64,000 nt of DNA, from contig NZ_JAALGD010000002.1 of NCBI RefSeq assembly GCF_011059135.1, positions 62,001 to 126,000 on the forward strand, given 5' to 3'. This DNA is from Brevibacillus sp. SYP-B805. GTDB lineage: Bacteria > Bacillota > Bacilli > Brevibacillales > Brevibacillaceae. Shown here in pieces: positions 9,301 through 18,461 of the stretch; within the stretch, counting starts at the first letter, position 1; the number at the start of each line of letters is the position of its first letter. Made by a program: the position numbers and the translations under genes. A model generated the notes under the pieces. That model did no database searches and had not been told where the DNA came from. It saw only the letters and a program-made list of their open reading frames with translations.

Positions 9301-9331
9301 AGACTAGATTTGCACGTGGCAAATCCAGTCT
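9301..9331 (-). terminator. Terminator of the MFS gene
   Basis: Arms AGACTAGATTTGC (9301-9313) and GCAAATCCAGTCT (9319-9331), one mismatch, followed on the minus strand by TTCTGTTTTG. It separates the ArsR-MFS operon from opp. Confidence 0.75.
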
Positions 9332-9349
9332 CTTCGCACGGCTGTTTTC

Positions 9350-10567
9350 TTAAATGGAAGCCGCCGCCCTGCTTCTGCGGCGATACAGGAGACGTCCCTG
9401 GGCGAAAAACAGCAGACTGCCGGCGGCAATCGCCGCCATGGCCAGAAACATGACCGTTCCCCCATACGCGGACAGCAGCATCCCGCTCAGCCACGGGCCG
9501 AGGAAGCTGCCCAGTTCGCTGAAGCTTTGTGCGCCGTAATAGGTTCCCCTCATGCCCGGCGGCGTGATCTCGTCAAGCTGTGCAAATTCGGCGGGTACCA
9601 CCAGGATTTCGCCGGCTGTAAAAACGATCATGGAGACGATAAAGCCGGTCCACCCGGTGGAGAAGGCAAACCCAACCTCCCCCGCCGCAAACAGGGAGCT
9701 TCCCAGGACGATGCGCTGAAACAGGCTGAAGCGTTCCGCCCAGCGGGTCAGGGGGATCTGTGCCGCTATCACGGTAACGCCATTGATGCTCATCAGCAGG
9801 GCAAACAGCACGACGCCATCCGCAAACCGCTCTTTCAGGTACTGGGAGAGGGGGACGGACATCTGCCCGTGGACGGTTGTCAGGCAGATGCTGCCGAGGA
9901 GAAACAGCAGCAGCACACCATCCCTGCGCAGGACCCTCCATGCAGAGCCCGCGCTGATTCGCTCTGCACCCGCCTCTTCCAGCGGCTGAACGCGGCAGCG
10001 GCGAAGCAGGAGCATCAGGGCGGCGGCATAGATCAGATAGGCGCCAGCCGTCAGATAAAAGCCGGATGCATCCCCGCTGATGCCGAGCAGCGCTCCCAGC
10101 AGCGGCCCCAGGGAAAAGCCGATATTGTTCGCCAGATAGCGGTTGGCAAACACGCGGTACCGTTTCTCCTGCGGCGTCACATCCCCCATCAGCGCCTTGG
10201 AGATGGTGGCAAAAAACGATGCCCCCAACCCTTTTCCGATATTGAGGAACAGAAGCAAGAGCGGATCGATGGTGAGCACGAGCCCCGCATACGTGGCGGC
10301 CAGCAGCAACAGGGAGCCGATCATCAGCCGGGTCCTGCCGAAAACATCGGAGAGAACGCCGCCGACAAAGCCGCCCATGGTGGCAGCCAGGGCACCGGCT
10401 CCGATCACCACGCCGATGTCTGCATAATCCAGGCCCGTCGCTTCCCGCAGGTAAATGGCCAAAAACGGCATGCTCATCGAGTTGGACAGCGTGATGAATG
10501 CCGTGCCTGCCAACAGGACATGCACCATGGGATGATAGGCGGCCAGGTAGCGCCGGACGCGATTCAT
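9350..10567 (-). CDS. MFS family efflux transporter
   Basis: 405 aa with about 12 hydrophobic helices and no signal peptide. The loop between helices 2 and 3 carries GGVLSDVFGRTRLM, a variant of the MFS GxxxDxxGRR motif A. A central basic loop (RRCRVQPLEEAGAERIS) separates the two six-helix halves. The ATG overlaps the stop of the ArsR-type regulator gene by 4 bp (ATGA), so both are one transcript and the regulator probably controls this exporter. Substrate unknown; drug or sugar-phosphate export are both seen in this part of the family. Confidence 0.85.
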   Translation of the reverse strand: MNRVRRYLAAYHPMVHVLLAGTAFITLSNSMSMPFLAIYLREATGLDYADIGVVIGAGALAATMGGFVGGVLSDVFGRTRLMIGSLLLLAATYAGLVLTIDPLLLLFLNIGKGLGASFFATISKALMGDVTPQEKRYRVFANRYLANNIGFSLGPLLGALLGISGDASGFYLTAGAYLIYAAALMLLLRRCRVQPLEEAGAERISAGSAWRVLRRDGVLLLFLLGSICLTTVHGQMSVPLSQYLKERFADGVVLFALLMSINGVTVIAAQIPLTRWAERFSLFQRIVLGSSLFAAGEVGFAFSTGWTGFIVSMIVFTAGEILVVPAEFAQLDEITPPGMRGTYYGAQSFSELGSFLGPWLSGMLLSAYGGTVMFLAMAAIAAGSLLFFAQGRLLYRRRSRAAASI

Positions 10568-11481
10568 GAACGGGGCACCTCCTCGTCGAAAAACCGGCGC
10601 AGCTCGCCGTGCAGCCGGTCGATGAAACTGCTGCGCAGGCTGTAGTAAGCAGGCGTGGTGTGATCCAGAAAGTGGCTTCTGATCATGCCGGCGCGCCGCA
10701 GCGCGGTGATGTGATGGTGTACGGTGCTTTTGGCGAGGCCGATCTCCTGCTGAAGCTCACCCAGGGTACAGTTTTTTCTGGCCAGCAGCCGCAAGATTGC
10801 CAGCCGCTTTTCATCTGCAAGGCATTGCGCCATTTGCAGCAGCGGTTCGGCGGGACGGACGCTCAGGCGCACCGGGTAGAGGCAGGTGGCGATGCCGCGA
10901 AAGAAATCGAGAACCGTCCCTCCTGCGCAATGATACTGCGGGACAAGAATCACCTGGTTCAGGTTGGCTGTCGGCTCGATGCGCAGGCCATTGGTCGCCT
11001 GTTCAATCAGGTCGATCGGGGCGCAGTGCGCCGCCGCCTGCTCCTGTTTGCGCGCATCGGCCCGCAGGCGATCCATGATCTCCGGCGGGAGATGCCGGAA
11101 ATAATGCTCGTTCCACGCGGACAGCAGATAGAGACTGCGGTCGCGTATCTCCCCCAGATTGAGCGGGATTGATTCCACCCACGGGGCCAGCCGTTCGTAG
11201 ATTTCCCCGGCCGGCAGCCGCTCCAGCCAGTGCAGGAAGTCTTCCGCCGTCTCTTTCGCGGGAGCCTGGGAAATGAGCAGCACCATCCGGTGAAGCACTT
11301 CCCACCGCTCATCCTCCAATTCACGGGCGAACGACGCCGGAAGCTTCCTTTCCGTTTCCTGCCGCCAGGCGTGATCCGGGACGACGTTTTTCAGATGGTT
11401 GTGATAGATGTACACGTAGAAGCTGACGACCAGTTCATAAGCGGGAGAATATTCGATTTTTATGGAATATGAATGATTCAT
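10564..11481 (-). CDS. ArsR-type winged-helix regulator with a long N-terminal domain
   Basis: 305 aa, about three times the usual ArsR length. The C-terminal 90 residues hold the winged helix (CLADEKRLAILRLLARK then GELQQEIGLAKSTVHHHITALRRAGMI). Residues 1-200 form an unrecognised domain rich in aromatic and charged residues (similar layouts occur in DUF5937-type ArsR proteins) that may bind an effector. Overlaps the MFS start by 4 bp. Upstream is a strong promoter with an inverted repeat just after the -10 box, suggesting autorepression with release by a ligand exported by the MFS pump. Confidence 0.82.
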   Translation of the reverse strand: MNHSYSIKIEYSPAYELVVSFYVYIYHNHLKNVVPDHAWRQETERKLPASFARELEDERWEVLHRMVLLISQAPAKETAEDFLHWLERLPAGEIYERLAPWVESIPLNLGEIRDRSLYLLSAWNEHYFRHLPPEIMDRLRADARKQEQAAAHCAPIDLIEQATNGLRIEPTANLNQVILVPQYHCAGGTVLDFFRGIATCLYPVRLSVRPAEPLLQMAQCLADEKRLAILRLLARKNCTLGELQQEIGLAKSTVHHHITALRRAGMIRSHFLDHTTPAYYSLRSSFIDRLHGELRRFFDEEVPRS

Positions 11482-11491
11482 TCGATCACCT

Positions 11492-11547
11492 TCGAACAGA
11501 TATTTTCGTTCGAGGTAATTCTAATTGCAAATGTTTCCAGCTGTCAA
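11492..11547 (-). promoter_or_regulatory. Promoter and operator of the ArsR-MFS operon
   Basis: Minus strand: -35 TTGACA (11547-11542), 18-bp spacer, -10 TAGAAT (11523-11518). Immediately downstream lies the inverted repeat TCGAAC-N10-GTTCGA (11492-11513), covering the expected transcription start, a typical repressor position. Confidence 0.65.
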
Positions 11548-11549
11548 GA

Positions 11550-11616
11550 AAAAAACGCACGGGCACTCGAGAGAAGTCACCCGTTTTGGGGATTCTCCTC
11601 TCCCGCCAGCCCGTGC
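11550..11616 (-). terminator. Long-hairpin terminator after the DUF4179 anti-sigma gene
   Basis: Outer arms GCACGGGC (11557-11564) and GCCCGTGC (11609-11616) enclose a second helix (GAGAGAA with TTCTCCTCTC). A run of seven Ts follows on the minus strand. Confidence 0.7.
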
Positions 11617-11633
11617 CGTTCACCGTTATGTCC

Positions 11634-13001
11634 TCACCGCCCGATACCATGATCCAACGGGATTTTGATTTCCAGCTCCTTGTTAAAATGAAAGGCCGAA
11701 ATATGCTTGGTGACGACGCTGACGGTTTGATCTTTCCGCAGCGGGGGATATTCCCGTTCAAACGAGTATTTGCCGTGTTGGATGCCGACCAGCCTGGGTT
11801 CGCGCACCGCATCGACATCATTCCCCTGTTCGTCCCGCAGCCAGACAGGCAATGCCTGCGCGGAGGGATTCTGCCCTTCCGTCACGTAATGCAGCACCGT
11901 TTTATCCGCTTCGAAGTCAACGGCCGTGACGGTAAGGGAACCCGCTTCCCCCTGCTGCAGGGTGAACGGCAGACCAGTCAGCTCTCTGGCCGTTTCGCCT
12001 GTCTGGTGATTCCCGCCGGAGTGTTCGCCGCCGGTAAAGGGGCGAATCAGCAGGTATTTCGGCTCTCCCTGCACAGGGGTGAGAAACTCCTGCCCTGCAA
12101 ACGTGTATGCATCTCCAGGCAGGCTTTCCCCGACGCCGTACAGGCGATCTAGCTGGACTCCCCGGTCATCGGTTACCTGAATGTCGTATGCGGGAAGACC
12201 GGGAGTCTTCCACCTGTAGCTGATGGCCGTCGCGCGCGGCGAGAGGGTGAGCCAGTCAACGGTGAACTTTACGTCTCCGTCCGCCCTGGTGATGCCCGGG
12301 ACAATCTTTTGAAGCTGCGCATCGCTTCGGGCGATCGGAATGGCAAATCGCCAGTTCCCTTCTTTCTCACCGATTCGGGTAACCGCAAGTTCAAGGGTAA
12401 ATCGTTCCGCAAAGGATTGCCCTTGAAACGGGAACAGATAAAACACGCCGGCGTTCCGGTTCGCTGCCACCCGCTCCACCCGGTATTGGAGGTCGGCGGG
12501 AAGGTTTGTCTGGATGGGTCCGTATCGCAGCGCTCCCGACTTGATTGCAGGCAGGGAGTCTGATCCTTGGGCGGCGGTCTCTGCAAAGCCGAGGGAGAGC
12601 TGGACGCCATCGTACAGATAGTCGGTGATGGTGAGCGTGATGCCTTGATCGGTTGCCGACATGTTGACCGGATGGGTCATGCCCTGCCGGTCGGCCGCCT
12701 GCAGTCCGGGATCGCCAAACAGCTGAAATATCCGCCCCAGGATCGGCATCTGCTGCAGCGTGTGCGCCAATGTCGGGGAAGCAAAGCCGGACGCGATCAC
12801 GCTTCCGGCAACCAGCACGACAGCCGCCGCGGCGATCCACAGCCTGTTCCTCCGCCTCTTGCTGCGTCCCGGTCTTTCCGTCTCCGCCGCATGCCGTTCG
12901 GGCAGGGAGGCAAGAGTCTCTTCGATTCGCCTTTTGACCACTTCGGGCAGAGCCATGGAGCCGCCGGCACGCCCATCCGTTTTCTGGTCAAAGTGACTCA
13001 T
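11634..13001 (-). CDS. DUF4179-type anti-sigma factor, membrane-anchored
   Basis: 455 aa from ATG 13001 (GGGGGAG at 7-nt spacing), overlapping the sigma gene by 14 bp. A cytoplasmic N-terminus of about 52 residues ends in a basic RSKRRRNR patch, followed by one membrane helix (LWIAAAAVVLVAGSVIASGF, about residues 53-72), then a large external domain that begins in the DUF4179 manner (PTLAHTLQQMPILGRIFQLFGDPGL). Proteins of this build accompany SigM/SigV-like ECF factors and hold them at the membrane until an envelope signal arrives; applied here by inference from order and domains. Ends in a hairpin terminator. Confidence 0.82.
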   Translation of the reverse strand: MSHFDQKTDGRAGGSMALPEVVKRRIEETLASLPERHAAETERPGRSKRRRNRLWIAAAAVVLVAGSVIASGFASPTLAHTLQQMPILGRIFQLFGDPGLQAADRQGMTHPVNMSATDQGITLTITDYLYDGVQLSLGFAETAAQGSDSLPAIKSGALRYGPIQTNLPADLQYRVERVAANRNAGVFYLFPFQGQSFAERFTLELAVTRIGEKEGNWRFAIPIARSDAQLQKIVPGITRADGDVKFTVDWLTLSPRATAISYRWKTPGLPAYDIQVTDDRGVQLDRLYGVGESLPGDAYTFAGQEFLTPVQGEPKYLLIRPFTGGEHSGGNHQTGETARELTGLPFTLQQGEAGSLTVTAVDFEADKTVLHYVTEGQNPSAQALPVWLRDEQGNDVDAVREPRLVGIQHGKYSFEREYPPLRKDQTVSVVTKHISAFHFNKELEIKIPLDHGIGR

Positions 13002-13530
13002 GCATCGACTCCCCCTTCTTTTTCAGGCCTAACATCCGGGATAGTTCCGTTCGTGCCCGGCTTAACCTCGATTTGATTGTGCCTTCCGGCTGGTCCAGGA
13101 TTTGCGCGATCTGCTTGACCGGAATGTCCTGCAGATAATAAAGCGTGATCACGACGCGCAGCTCCTCATGCAGCGCATCCACCATCTCCCTGATTTCAAC
13201 TTCCTGATAACCGTCGTTTGTCGCGCTCCGCTCCACCAGCTCCACCGTCGGGATCATCCGCTTCTGCGCCTTCAAGATCGTCCGGCATTGGTTGACCAGG
13301 ATGCGCATGAGCCAAGCCTTGAACAATTTGGGGTCGCGCAGGGTGTGAAGCTGGCGGTACGCCTTGAGGATCGTCTCCTGAATGGCGTCCGCGCAGTCCA
13401 CATCCTGCTTCAGAATCGATTTGGCAACGCGGTACATGATGCCTTCATAGTGCCTGATCAGTCCCGCGAATGCTTCCCTGCTCCCTTGTTGGGCCAATCT
13501 AACCTCCGCTTCCACATGCGCTTCCTGCAA
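12988..13530 (-). CDS. ECF-type RNA polymerase sigma factor
   Basis: 180 aa. Region 2: IMYRVAKSILKQDVDCADAIQETILKAYRQL then FKAWLMRILVNQCR. Region 4: LHEELRVVITLYYLQDIPVKQIAQILDQPEGTIKSRLSRAR. Starts at TTG 13530; GGAG lies 12 nt upstream, and an in-frame stop between them rules out a longer start. Its stop lies inside the DUF4179 anti-sigma gene, so the two are coupled. Second of four such pairs in the window. Confidence 0.9.
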   Translation of the reverse strand: MQEAHVEAEVRLAQQGSREAFAGLIRHYEGIMYRVAKSILKQDVDCADAIQETILKAYRQLHTLRDPKLFKAWLMRILVNQCRTILKAQKRMIPTVELVERSATNDGYQEVEIREMVDALHEELRVVITLYYLQDIPVKQIAQILDQPEGTIKSRLSRARTELSRMLGLKKKGESMHESL

Positions 13531-13651
13531 AAGATGTCAACGCTCCTTTCCGTAACAGATACACCTATAAGATCATCGAGGTACCGGATCGGTTCACGTG
13601 GATTTCGCTTTTTGCGCAGCGGTTTCCTTCCGTCTTCTGCCGACAAGCGAA

Positions 13652-13677
13652 AAAGCAGCGCTGGTCAACGCTGCTTT
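13652..13677 (-). terminator. Terminator after yqxA
   Basis: Perfect 9-bp arms AAAGCAGCG (13652-13660) and CGCTGCTTT (13669-13677) with a short T tract on the minus strand. Confidence 0.7.
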
Positions 13678-13703
13678 CCGGAATCACACCGATTATCCAT
13701 TCG

Positions 13704-14003
13704 CTAAAAAAACGCCGCCACCCATTCGATCAGCTTCCTGGTCCCGTCTTTGACGGCATCGCCCAACGTCTCGCCGAAACGGCTGACATAGGTGGTGGCT
13801 TTCCCGGCATCCGCGCTGAGCTGTTTGCCCATCACCGCGATCTCCATCTTCCCGTTATCCACCTTTTTGATATAAAAGGATTGCGGATTCTGCGCAGGCA
13901 CGCCTTCCACCTTCTGCAGCCCCCGCTCCGCCGTCTGCAGTCCCAGCACGACGCCGACGAGCAGGATGGCGACGAGGCCGATAAACTTCAGGGTTACGTT
14001 CAC
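13704..14003 (-). CDS. yqxA: YqxA-like DUF3679 protein
   Basis: 99 aa: one N-terminal membrane helix (FIGLVAILLVGVVLGLQTA) and a short extracytoplasmic domain. In B. subtilis yqxA directly follows spoIIP, and here it follows spoIIP by 6 nt, so order supports the name. Function is not established. Probably co-transcribed with spoIIP in the mother cell. The lepA gene expected next in B. subtilis is not here; an ECF sigma gene follows instead. Confidence 0.85.
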   Translation of the reverse strand: MNVTLKFIGLVAILLVGVVLGLQTAERGLQKVEGVPAQNPQSFYIKKVDNGKMEIAVMGKQLSADAGKATTYVSRFGETLGDAVKDGTRKLIEWVAAFF

Positions 14004-14009
14004 ATACGG

Positions 14010-15197
14010 TCACCTCTTGTCGGGCTTGTCAGCCATCTCCCCGGACACCCGTTCCGCCTGCCAGTAGTACTCGGCGAACACATCGGCCAGCGCTTCGGCG
14101 GTGTTGTAGCATTCCTGCAGGGTATTTTCGATGCCGCCGATCTCCACCAACAGGCTGCCCGGCGAAAACGACTGGTTATACTCGCCATTCCCTTCTTTTG
14201 CGCTTTTTTCCGTTACGCCGCGCGACAGGCCCGGATACTTCTTCTCAATCAGCTCGTGCAGCTCATGGGCGAACTGCGTGTTTTTCTCGTAGTTTTTATT
14301 GCGCAAACCGATGACAAAAAAGACGCGGGCGTACGCTTTGCCGTTAATGGTGACGGTTGTTTTGCTGCGCGGCTTCCCGTCCCGGTGAATATCGATGAAA
14401 TACCGCAGTTCCCGGTGTTCCTGGGCGGCAGCCTTCACCGCCTTGAGCGACTCGGCGTAGGCAAGCGGGAAGCTGGCCATGCTGTAAAAATCTTTCGTCC
14501 CGTATTCGGCGCCGATCCCCCTTTCCTCCAGGGCTTCGGCAAACCGTTTCCCGACGAGCGAGATGTTTTTGGTCTCGTGATCGACTCCACCGGTGGCGGG
14601 ATTCATTTTGGCCACACTTAACCAGGATTCCCGGTTGTGGGTGTTGTAGACAAAGACAACCTTCTTGCCGGCCGTTGTCGGATTGGGCGGCGGCGATGCC
14701 GGGCGTTCGGCTGCTGTTTTTCCTTCAGCATCCGTCTCCGTTTCCTCCGGGGACGGAGCGGGCACGTCTCCCGCCGGTGACGCATCGATCACCGTTCGCG
14801 GAGGGGCGGGCGATTCGACGTAGAGATCATCCAGCCCCGTTCCTTTTCCCGCCACGACCAGCCGGGCGTCGTCAAAGGTCAGCAGTCCCGGCAGTTCCCG
14901 GCCCAGCAAACTGCGCAGATCCCCCGGATTGATGCCGGTCAGCATGCCGAACGCAAAGCTGGTGAAGCTGTCCGTTTCCTGGCCGGTCCGGGGCTGCACC
15001 GTCTCCTCCAGCGCCGGAACTTCCTTGCTCATGAGGGAAAGCAGCGCGAGGCTGGAGATGTGGGCCGTTGCCTGCTGAACCGTCGACGATGAGAACACCG
15101 ACCGATTGCCGCCAAGTGCCATCAACCCACTTAGAACGAAGAGAACGGCGGTAATGATTGAAAGCAGTACAAATTGCCGCTGCAAAAGCGCTGCCAT
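14010..15197 (-). CDS. spoIIP: Stage II sporulation protein P, engulfment amidase/endopeptidase
   Basis: 395 aa from ATG 15197 (GAGGAGGAGG site; a longer frame to 15227 lacks one). N-terminal membrane anchor at about residues 8-28 (FVLLSIITAVLFVLSGLMAL), a Pro/Glu-rich linker near residues 140-180, then the SpoIIP catalytic domain. Conserved catalytic and metal positions are seen in VFVYNTHNRESW, FIDIHRDG and VEIGGIENT. With SpoIID and SpoIIM it trims septal peptidoglycan and drives engulfment of the forespore. Lies in the conserved gpr-spoIIP-yqxA order. Confidence 0.95.
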   Translation of the reverse strand: MAALLQRQFVLLSIITAVLFVLSGLMALGGNRSVFSSSTVQQATAHISSLALLSLMSKEVPALEETVQPRTGQETDSFTSFAFGMLTGINPGDLRSLLGRELPGLLTFDDARLVVAGKGTGLDDLYVESPAPPRTVIDASPAGDVPAPSPEETETDAEGKTAAERPASPPPNPTTAGKKVVFVYNTHNRESWLSVAKMNPATGGVDHETKNISLVGKRFAEALEERGIGAEYGTKDFYSMASFPLAYAESLKAVKAAAQEHRELRYFIDIHRDGKPRSKTTVTINGKAYARVFFVIGLRNKNYEKNTQFAHELHELIEKKYPGLSRGVTEKSAKEGNGEYNQSFSPGSLLVEIGGIENTLQECYNTAEALADVFAEYYWQAERVSGEMADKPDKR

Positions 15198-15326
15198 GGT
15201 TCCTCCTCCTCTTCCCATTGCTGGCATGTCTTTTCTCTTACCTTATGAGAGAGAGAGAGAAGGTAGAACAGATTGGCAGAAAATAGGTATTTCGCTAGAG
15301 AAGCAAAATATCCCAGCCGCCCCCCG

Positions 15327-15376
15327 ATCGTTCTTACGTCGCTTCAGCGCTTTAAAGAACTTGAACTTTCCTCTCT
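15327..15376 (+). repeat. Isolated tail module of repeat R1
   Basis: The stretch around 15331-15373, with CGCTTCAGCGCTTTAAAG and then GAACTTGAACTTTCCT, matches the tail of the R1 copy at 61190-61231 (CGCTTTAGCGCTTTAAAG, then ATCTTAAACTTTCCT) at about four of five positions. It lies between gpr and spoIIP without the hairpin part of R1. Confidence 0.55.
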
Positions 15377-15405
15377 AGCAAGAGAGCGCCGGGATGGATG
15401 GCCGG

Positions 15406-16506
15406 TCAGTGGGTGTACGCGGCCGCATTCTCCCGGGATACCGCCCGGTGCAGCGCCGTATTCAAGCCGGTGGCAATGATGTTGGATATTCCCTCCATGA
15501 AATCATCCACCTCTTTTGGCGTCACCACGAGTTCCTGGCCAAGCGGCTGCAGCACTTCGCGGATCAGTTGTCCCTTTTCCGCGTCGGCCAGCTGCCCCAC
15601 CAGGCCCAGAAAGGTTTTGCGGGCCTCCATGTCCGGCAGATCTTCCTCCGTGTAGGGCTCCTTGCGCTCCGGCACGCTGCTTATCGCCAGCCGGTTGAAG
15701 GCGCGGTTCTGTTCCTGCATCGACTGGCCGAAATGACCCAGCAGGTAGGTGATGGCATCGTTGACGATCGTGGAGGCGAAGACGACCGTCGGCACCCCGA
15801 TGGCAATCACGGGGATGCCCAGGGTATGGCGGTCGATCGCTTTCCGTTTGTTGCCCACGCCGGAACCGGGGTGGATGCCCGTATCCGAGATCTGAATGGT
15901 GGTGTTGACGCGGTGCAGGGCGCGCGACGCCAGGGCATCGACGGCGATGACGAAATCCGGCCGGCTTTTCTCCACGACGCCAAACACTATCTCGCTTGTT
16001 TCGATCCCCGTAATGCCGAGAACGCCGGGCGACAGGGCGCTCACCTCCCGATAACCGTCCTCCACGGATTCCGGCGCAAGGGTAAACAGATGGCGGGTCA
16101 CCAGCAGGTTCTCCACCACCATCGGCCCCAGCGCATCAGGCGTCACATTCCAGTTGCCCAACCCGACGACCAGCGCGGTCATCTCTTCCGTAATGCCCAG
16201 TTTCTGCAAAAATTGCGCAAACTCCCTGCTAAAGCGGCGCGCGACCTGGTCTTCCAGCATCGTATCGTTGTCGCGCAGCCCGGGTACCTCGATGGTGATG
16301 TAATGGCCGGGCAGCTTGCCGATCCGGCGGCCCGCTTCTTCGTCCTTCACCGTGATGCGGGTCACCTTGATGCCGGGTTCCCGGTCATCCACCTCCATCT
16401 CCACGCCCGGAATCTCGCTGCCCGTCTGCCGGCTCGCCTCTTCATGGGCTTCCAGCGCAAGATCGGTGCGAATGGTGTAACCAGCCAAGTCGATGTTATG
16501 CTGCAC
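15406..16506 (-). CDS. gpr: GPR germination endopeptidase
   Basis: 366 aa from GTG 16506 (GGAG at 9-nt spacing). Cleaves small acid-soluble spore proteins at germination. The N-terminus carries the propeptide ([19 protein letters not shown]) that is removed autocatalytically in the forespore. The family blocks [48 protein letters not shown] and [17 protein letters not shown] are intact. Length matches B. subtilis GPR (368 aa). Divergent from rpsT, exactly as in B. subtilis. Confidence 0.97.
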   Translation of the reverse strand: MQHNIDLAGYTIRTDLALEAHEEASRQTGSEIPGVEMEVDDREPGIKVTRITVKDEEAGRRIGKLPGHYITIEVPGLRDNDTMLEDQVARRFSREFAQFLQKLGITEEMTALVVGLGNWNVTPDALGPMVVENLLVTRHLFTLAPESVEDGYREVSALSPGVLGITGIETSEIVFGVVEKSRPDFVIAVDALASRALHRVNTTIQISDTGIHPGSGVGNKRKAIDRHTLGIPVIAIGVPTVVFASTIVNDAITYLLGHFGQSMQEQNRAFNRLAISSVPERKEPYTEEDLPDMEARKTFLGLVGQLADAEKGQLIREVLQPLGQELVVTPKEVDDFMEGISNIIATGLNTALHRAVSRENAAAYTH

Positions 16507-16582
16507 GATCGCTCGCTCCTTTCGGCTGCTTTCCTGTTATTCTAGCTTGCATAGATGTGGCAAATTTATTCGGAATCCTTTC

Positions 16583-16611
16583 TTGCATTCGCCCCTGCGG
16601 CATGCTAGAAT
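16583..16611 (+). promoter_or_regulatory. Promoter of rpsT
   Basis: -35 TTGCAT (16583-16588), 17-bp spacer, -10 TAGAAT (16606-16611), about 60 bp before the start codon. Confidence 0.7.
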
Positions 16612-16670
16612 ATGTTTTGTTGCATTTCGTTCTTGAAATGATTGCTTTGCGTCTTAAGGAGGTGACACAC

Positions 16671-16940
16671 ATGCCAAACATTAAATCCGCGATCAAGCGC
16701 ACCAAACAAATCGAGAAACGCCGCGCCCAACGCGCTTCTCAAAAATCCGATCTGCGCACCGCAATGAAAAACTTCGAAAAAGCGATTGCATCCAACGATC
16801 TGGAATTGGCGAAGTCTACTCTTTTGGTGGCTGTTAAAAAGCTGGACAAGGCTGCTACCAAAGGTCTCATCCATAAAAATGCCGCAAACCGTCAAAAATC
16901 CCGCTTGATGAAGAAGCTGAACGCAGCAGCGAACGCGTAA
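16671..16940 (+). CDS. rpsT: Ribosomal protein S20
   Basis: 89 aa from ATG 16671, which follows a near-perfect AAGGAGGTG. Begins [20 protein letters not shown], the standard S20 start, and ends with the [12 protein letters not shown] tail. Lysine- and arginine-rich and alpha-helical; binds 16S rRNA in the 30S subunit. Own promoter upstream and a strong terminator downstream. A frame open to 16557 is not used, because the ribosome site and homology both point to 16671. Confidence 0.98.
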   Translation: MPNIKSAIKRTKQIEKRRAQRASQKSDLRTAMKNFEKAIASNDLELAKSTLLVAVKKLDKAATKGLIHKNAANRQKSRLMKKLNAAANA

Positions 16941-16957
16941 TCGGGCAGGAAGCGAGA

Positions 16958-16991
16958 AACCCGTGAACCGGAATGGTTCACGGGTTTTTTA
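16958..16991 (+). terminator. Terminator of rpsT
   Basis: Perfect 12-bp arms AACCCGTGAACC (16958-16969) and GGTTCACGGGTT (16975-16986) followed by TTTTT. Confidence 0.92.
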
Positions 16992-17071
16992 GCATGCGCC
17001 GCCCTTTCCACCGCATTGATGATGTGCTGCCGATGCAAGAAAAATTCGAAGCAGGAGGCCATGGCAGCCTG

Positions 17072-18112
17072 TCATGCCCTCCTGTGCACGTGTCCCGCCA
17101 CACGGGTCATGAAGCGTTCGATCGCCAGGCGTTTGTCCACCTGTCCCGATTTCATCCGGTAATCCTCTTCCGCCAGTTCGCCGAGCAAGCGGCGCAGGGA
17201 GGCCTCGTCAAAGAACCGGGCCTGCTCCATCGCTTTTTTCACGGCATACGGATGCACTTTGAGCATGCCGGCCAGCTGCTGCTGCGAGTAGCCGCGCGGC
17301 GCCCAGATCTTCACCTGCAACAGCAGCCGGAACTGCCGGGCGAGCAGGGCGAGCAGCCTGATCGGCTCCTCCCCCAGCTTCATGCAGTCATACAGGGTGC
17401 GGAACGCCGATTCCAGCCGGCCTGCCACCACATCTTCCACCAGGGCAAAGACATCTTGTTCCAGTGTGCGGGAGGCAAGCTTCTCGATCATCTGGTCGGT
17501 GATCACGGCACCGTTTCCGCCTGCGTACAAGGCCAATTTTTCCAGCTCCTTGTCCAACAGTCGCAGATCGCTGCCTGTCCGCTCGACCAGCTTCATCGCC
17601 TGGGGGCGCTCGATCTTCGCCTGATAATGCACGGCCCTTCTTTCCACCCAACCGTACAGGTCGGCGTCGCGCAGCGGCAAAAACGGGATAACCACCGCTT
17701 TCTCCTGCAGGGCCTTTACCAGCTTTTTGCGCTCGTCCAGTTTCTCCGCCTCCACATGGAGAAACAGCGACGTATAGGCGGGAGGGTTCGCCAAATAAGC
17801 CAGCAGGGCGTCGGGATCGCTCTCCACCTTGACGGCTGGCTTGGCCCCCGTCAGAAAATAGGCTTGTTTTGCCACCACCATGCGGTGTTCCGCGAGAAAC
17901 GGCAGCGTTTCGGCATCCTGCAAGATGTCGGCCAGCGATGTTTCCGTACAGTCGTACTGGCTTACATTCAGGTCGGCATAGGCGGGGTCGATCATTTCCC
18001 GCTGCGCGAGCTTGATCAGTTCCTCGGCCAGAAAGGTTTCGGTGCCATACAGGACATAAACGGGAGAGAACCGCTTCTGCCTGATATCCCGAATAGCCGA
18101 AGTCAGCGGCAT
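17072..18112 (-). CDS. holA: DNA polymerase III delta subunit (clamp loader)
   Basis: 346 aa, AAGGAGGAG before the ATG. Starts with the delta hallmark FSPVYVLYGTETFLAEELI and continues through DILQDAETLPFLAEHRMVVAKQAYFL, with the C-terminal collar helices in LLALLARQFRLLLQVK. B. subtilis YqeN equivalent (347 aa) and convergent with rpsT as there. Opens the beta clamp within the clamp loader complex. Confidence 0.95.
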   Translation of the reverse strand: MPLTSAIRDIRQKRFSPVYVLYGTETFLAEELIKLAQREMIDPAYADLNVSQYDCTETSLADILQDAETLPFLAEHRMVVAKQAYFLTGAKPAVKVESDPDALLAYLANPPAYTSLFLHVEAEKLDERKKLVKALQEKAVVIPFLPLRDADLYGWVERRAVHYQAKIERPQAMKLVERTGSDLRLLDKELEKLALYAGGNGAVITDQMIEKLASRTLEQDVFALVEDVVAGRLESAFRTLYDCMKLGEEPIRLLALLARQFRLLLQVKIWAPRGYSQQQLAGMLKVHPYAVKKAMEQARFFDEASLRRLLGELAEEDYRMKSGQVDKRLAIERFMTRVAGHVHRRA

Positions 18113-18189
18113 GGGTTTCTCCTCCTTCCCGCTCCATCATTGGGCCATTATACCATATTCAACAGGACGGAAGGGAATCCGGAAAGCCG

Positions 18190-18290
18190 AAAAACCGTGA
18201 CCTCCAACGGCTGTCACGGCTTTCTCTCGTATATTCGCACCTTTATGTAAACGCTTAGGGAGAAGCCCCGGGAACCCTTCTCCCTAAGCG
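18190..18290 (-). terminator. Two hairpins in the 350-bp gap between holA and the anti-sigma gene
   Basis: First: CCGTGAC (18195-18201) with GTCACGG (18213-18219), followed on the minus strand by TTTTTCGG, a likely terminator. Second: CGCTTAGGGAGAAG (18252-18265) with CTTCTCCCTAAGCG (18277-18290), a perfect 14-bp palindromic stem without a T tract. I see no gene between 18113 and 18461; the small yqzM gene found here in B. subtilis is not visible. Confidence 0.55.
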
Positions 18291-18461
18291 GTAAGCAGGG
18301 GGTGCTGGGTACTGTAATATACGTTGGCTTGCCGGCAATGGTGCCAGTCCCCGACAATTTCCATTCCTGTCCGGATCGCTGCGGCTGCGCTATCTTCTCA
18401 GCATAGGGCCATGGAAATGGAGAACGAGATTCCGTACCAGATTCGCTGCCGGTTCCCCATC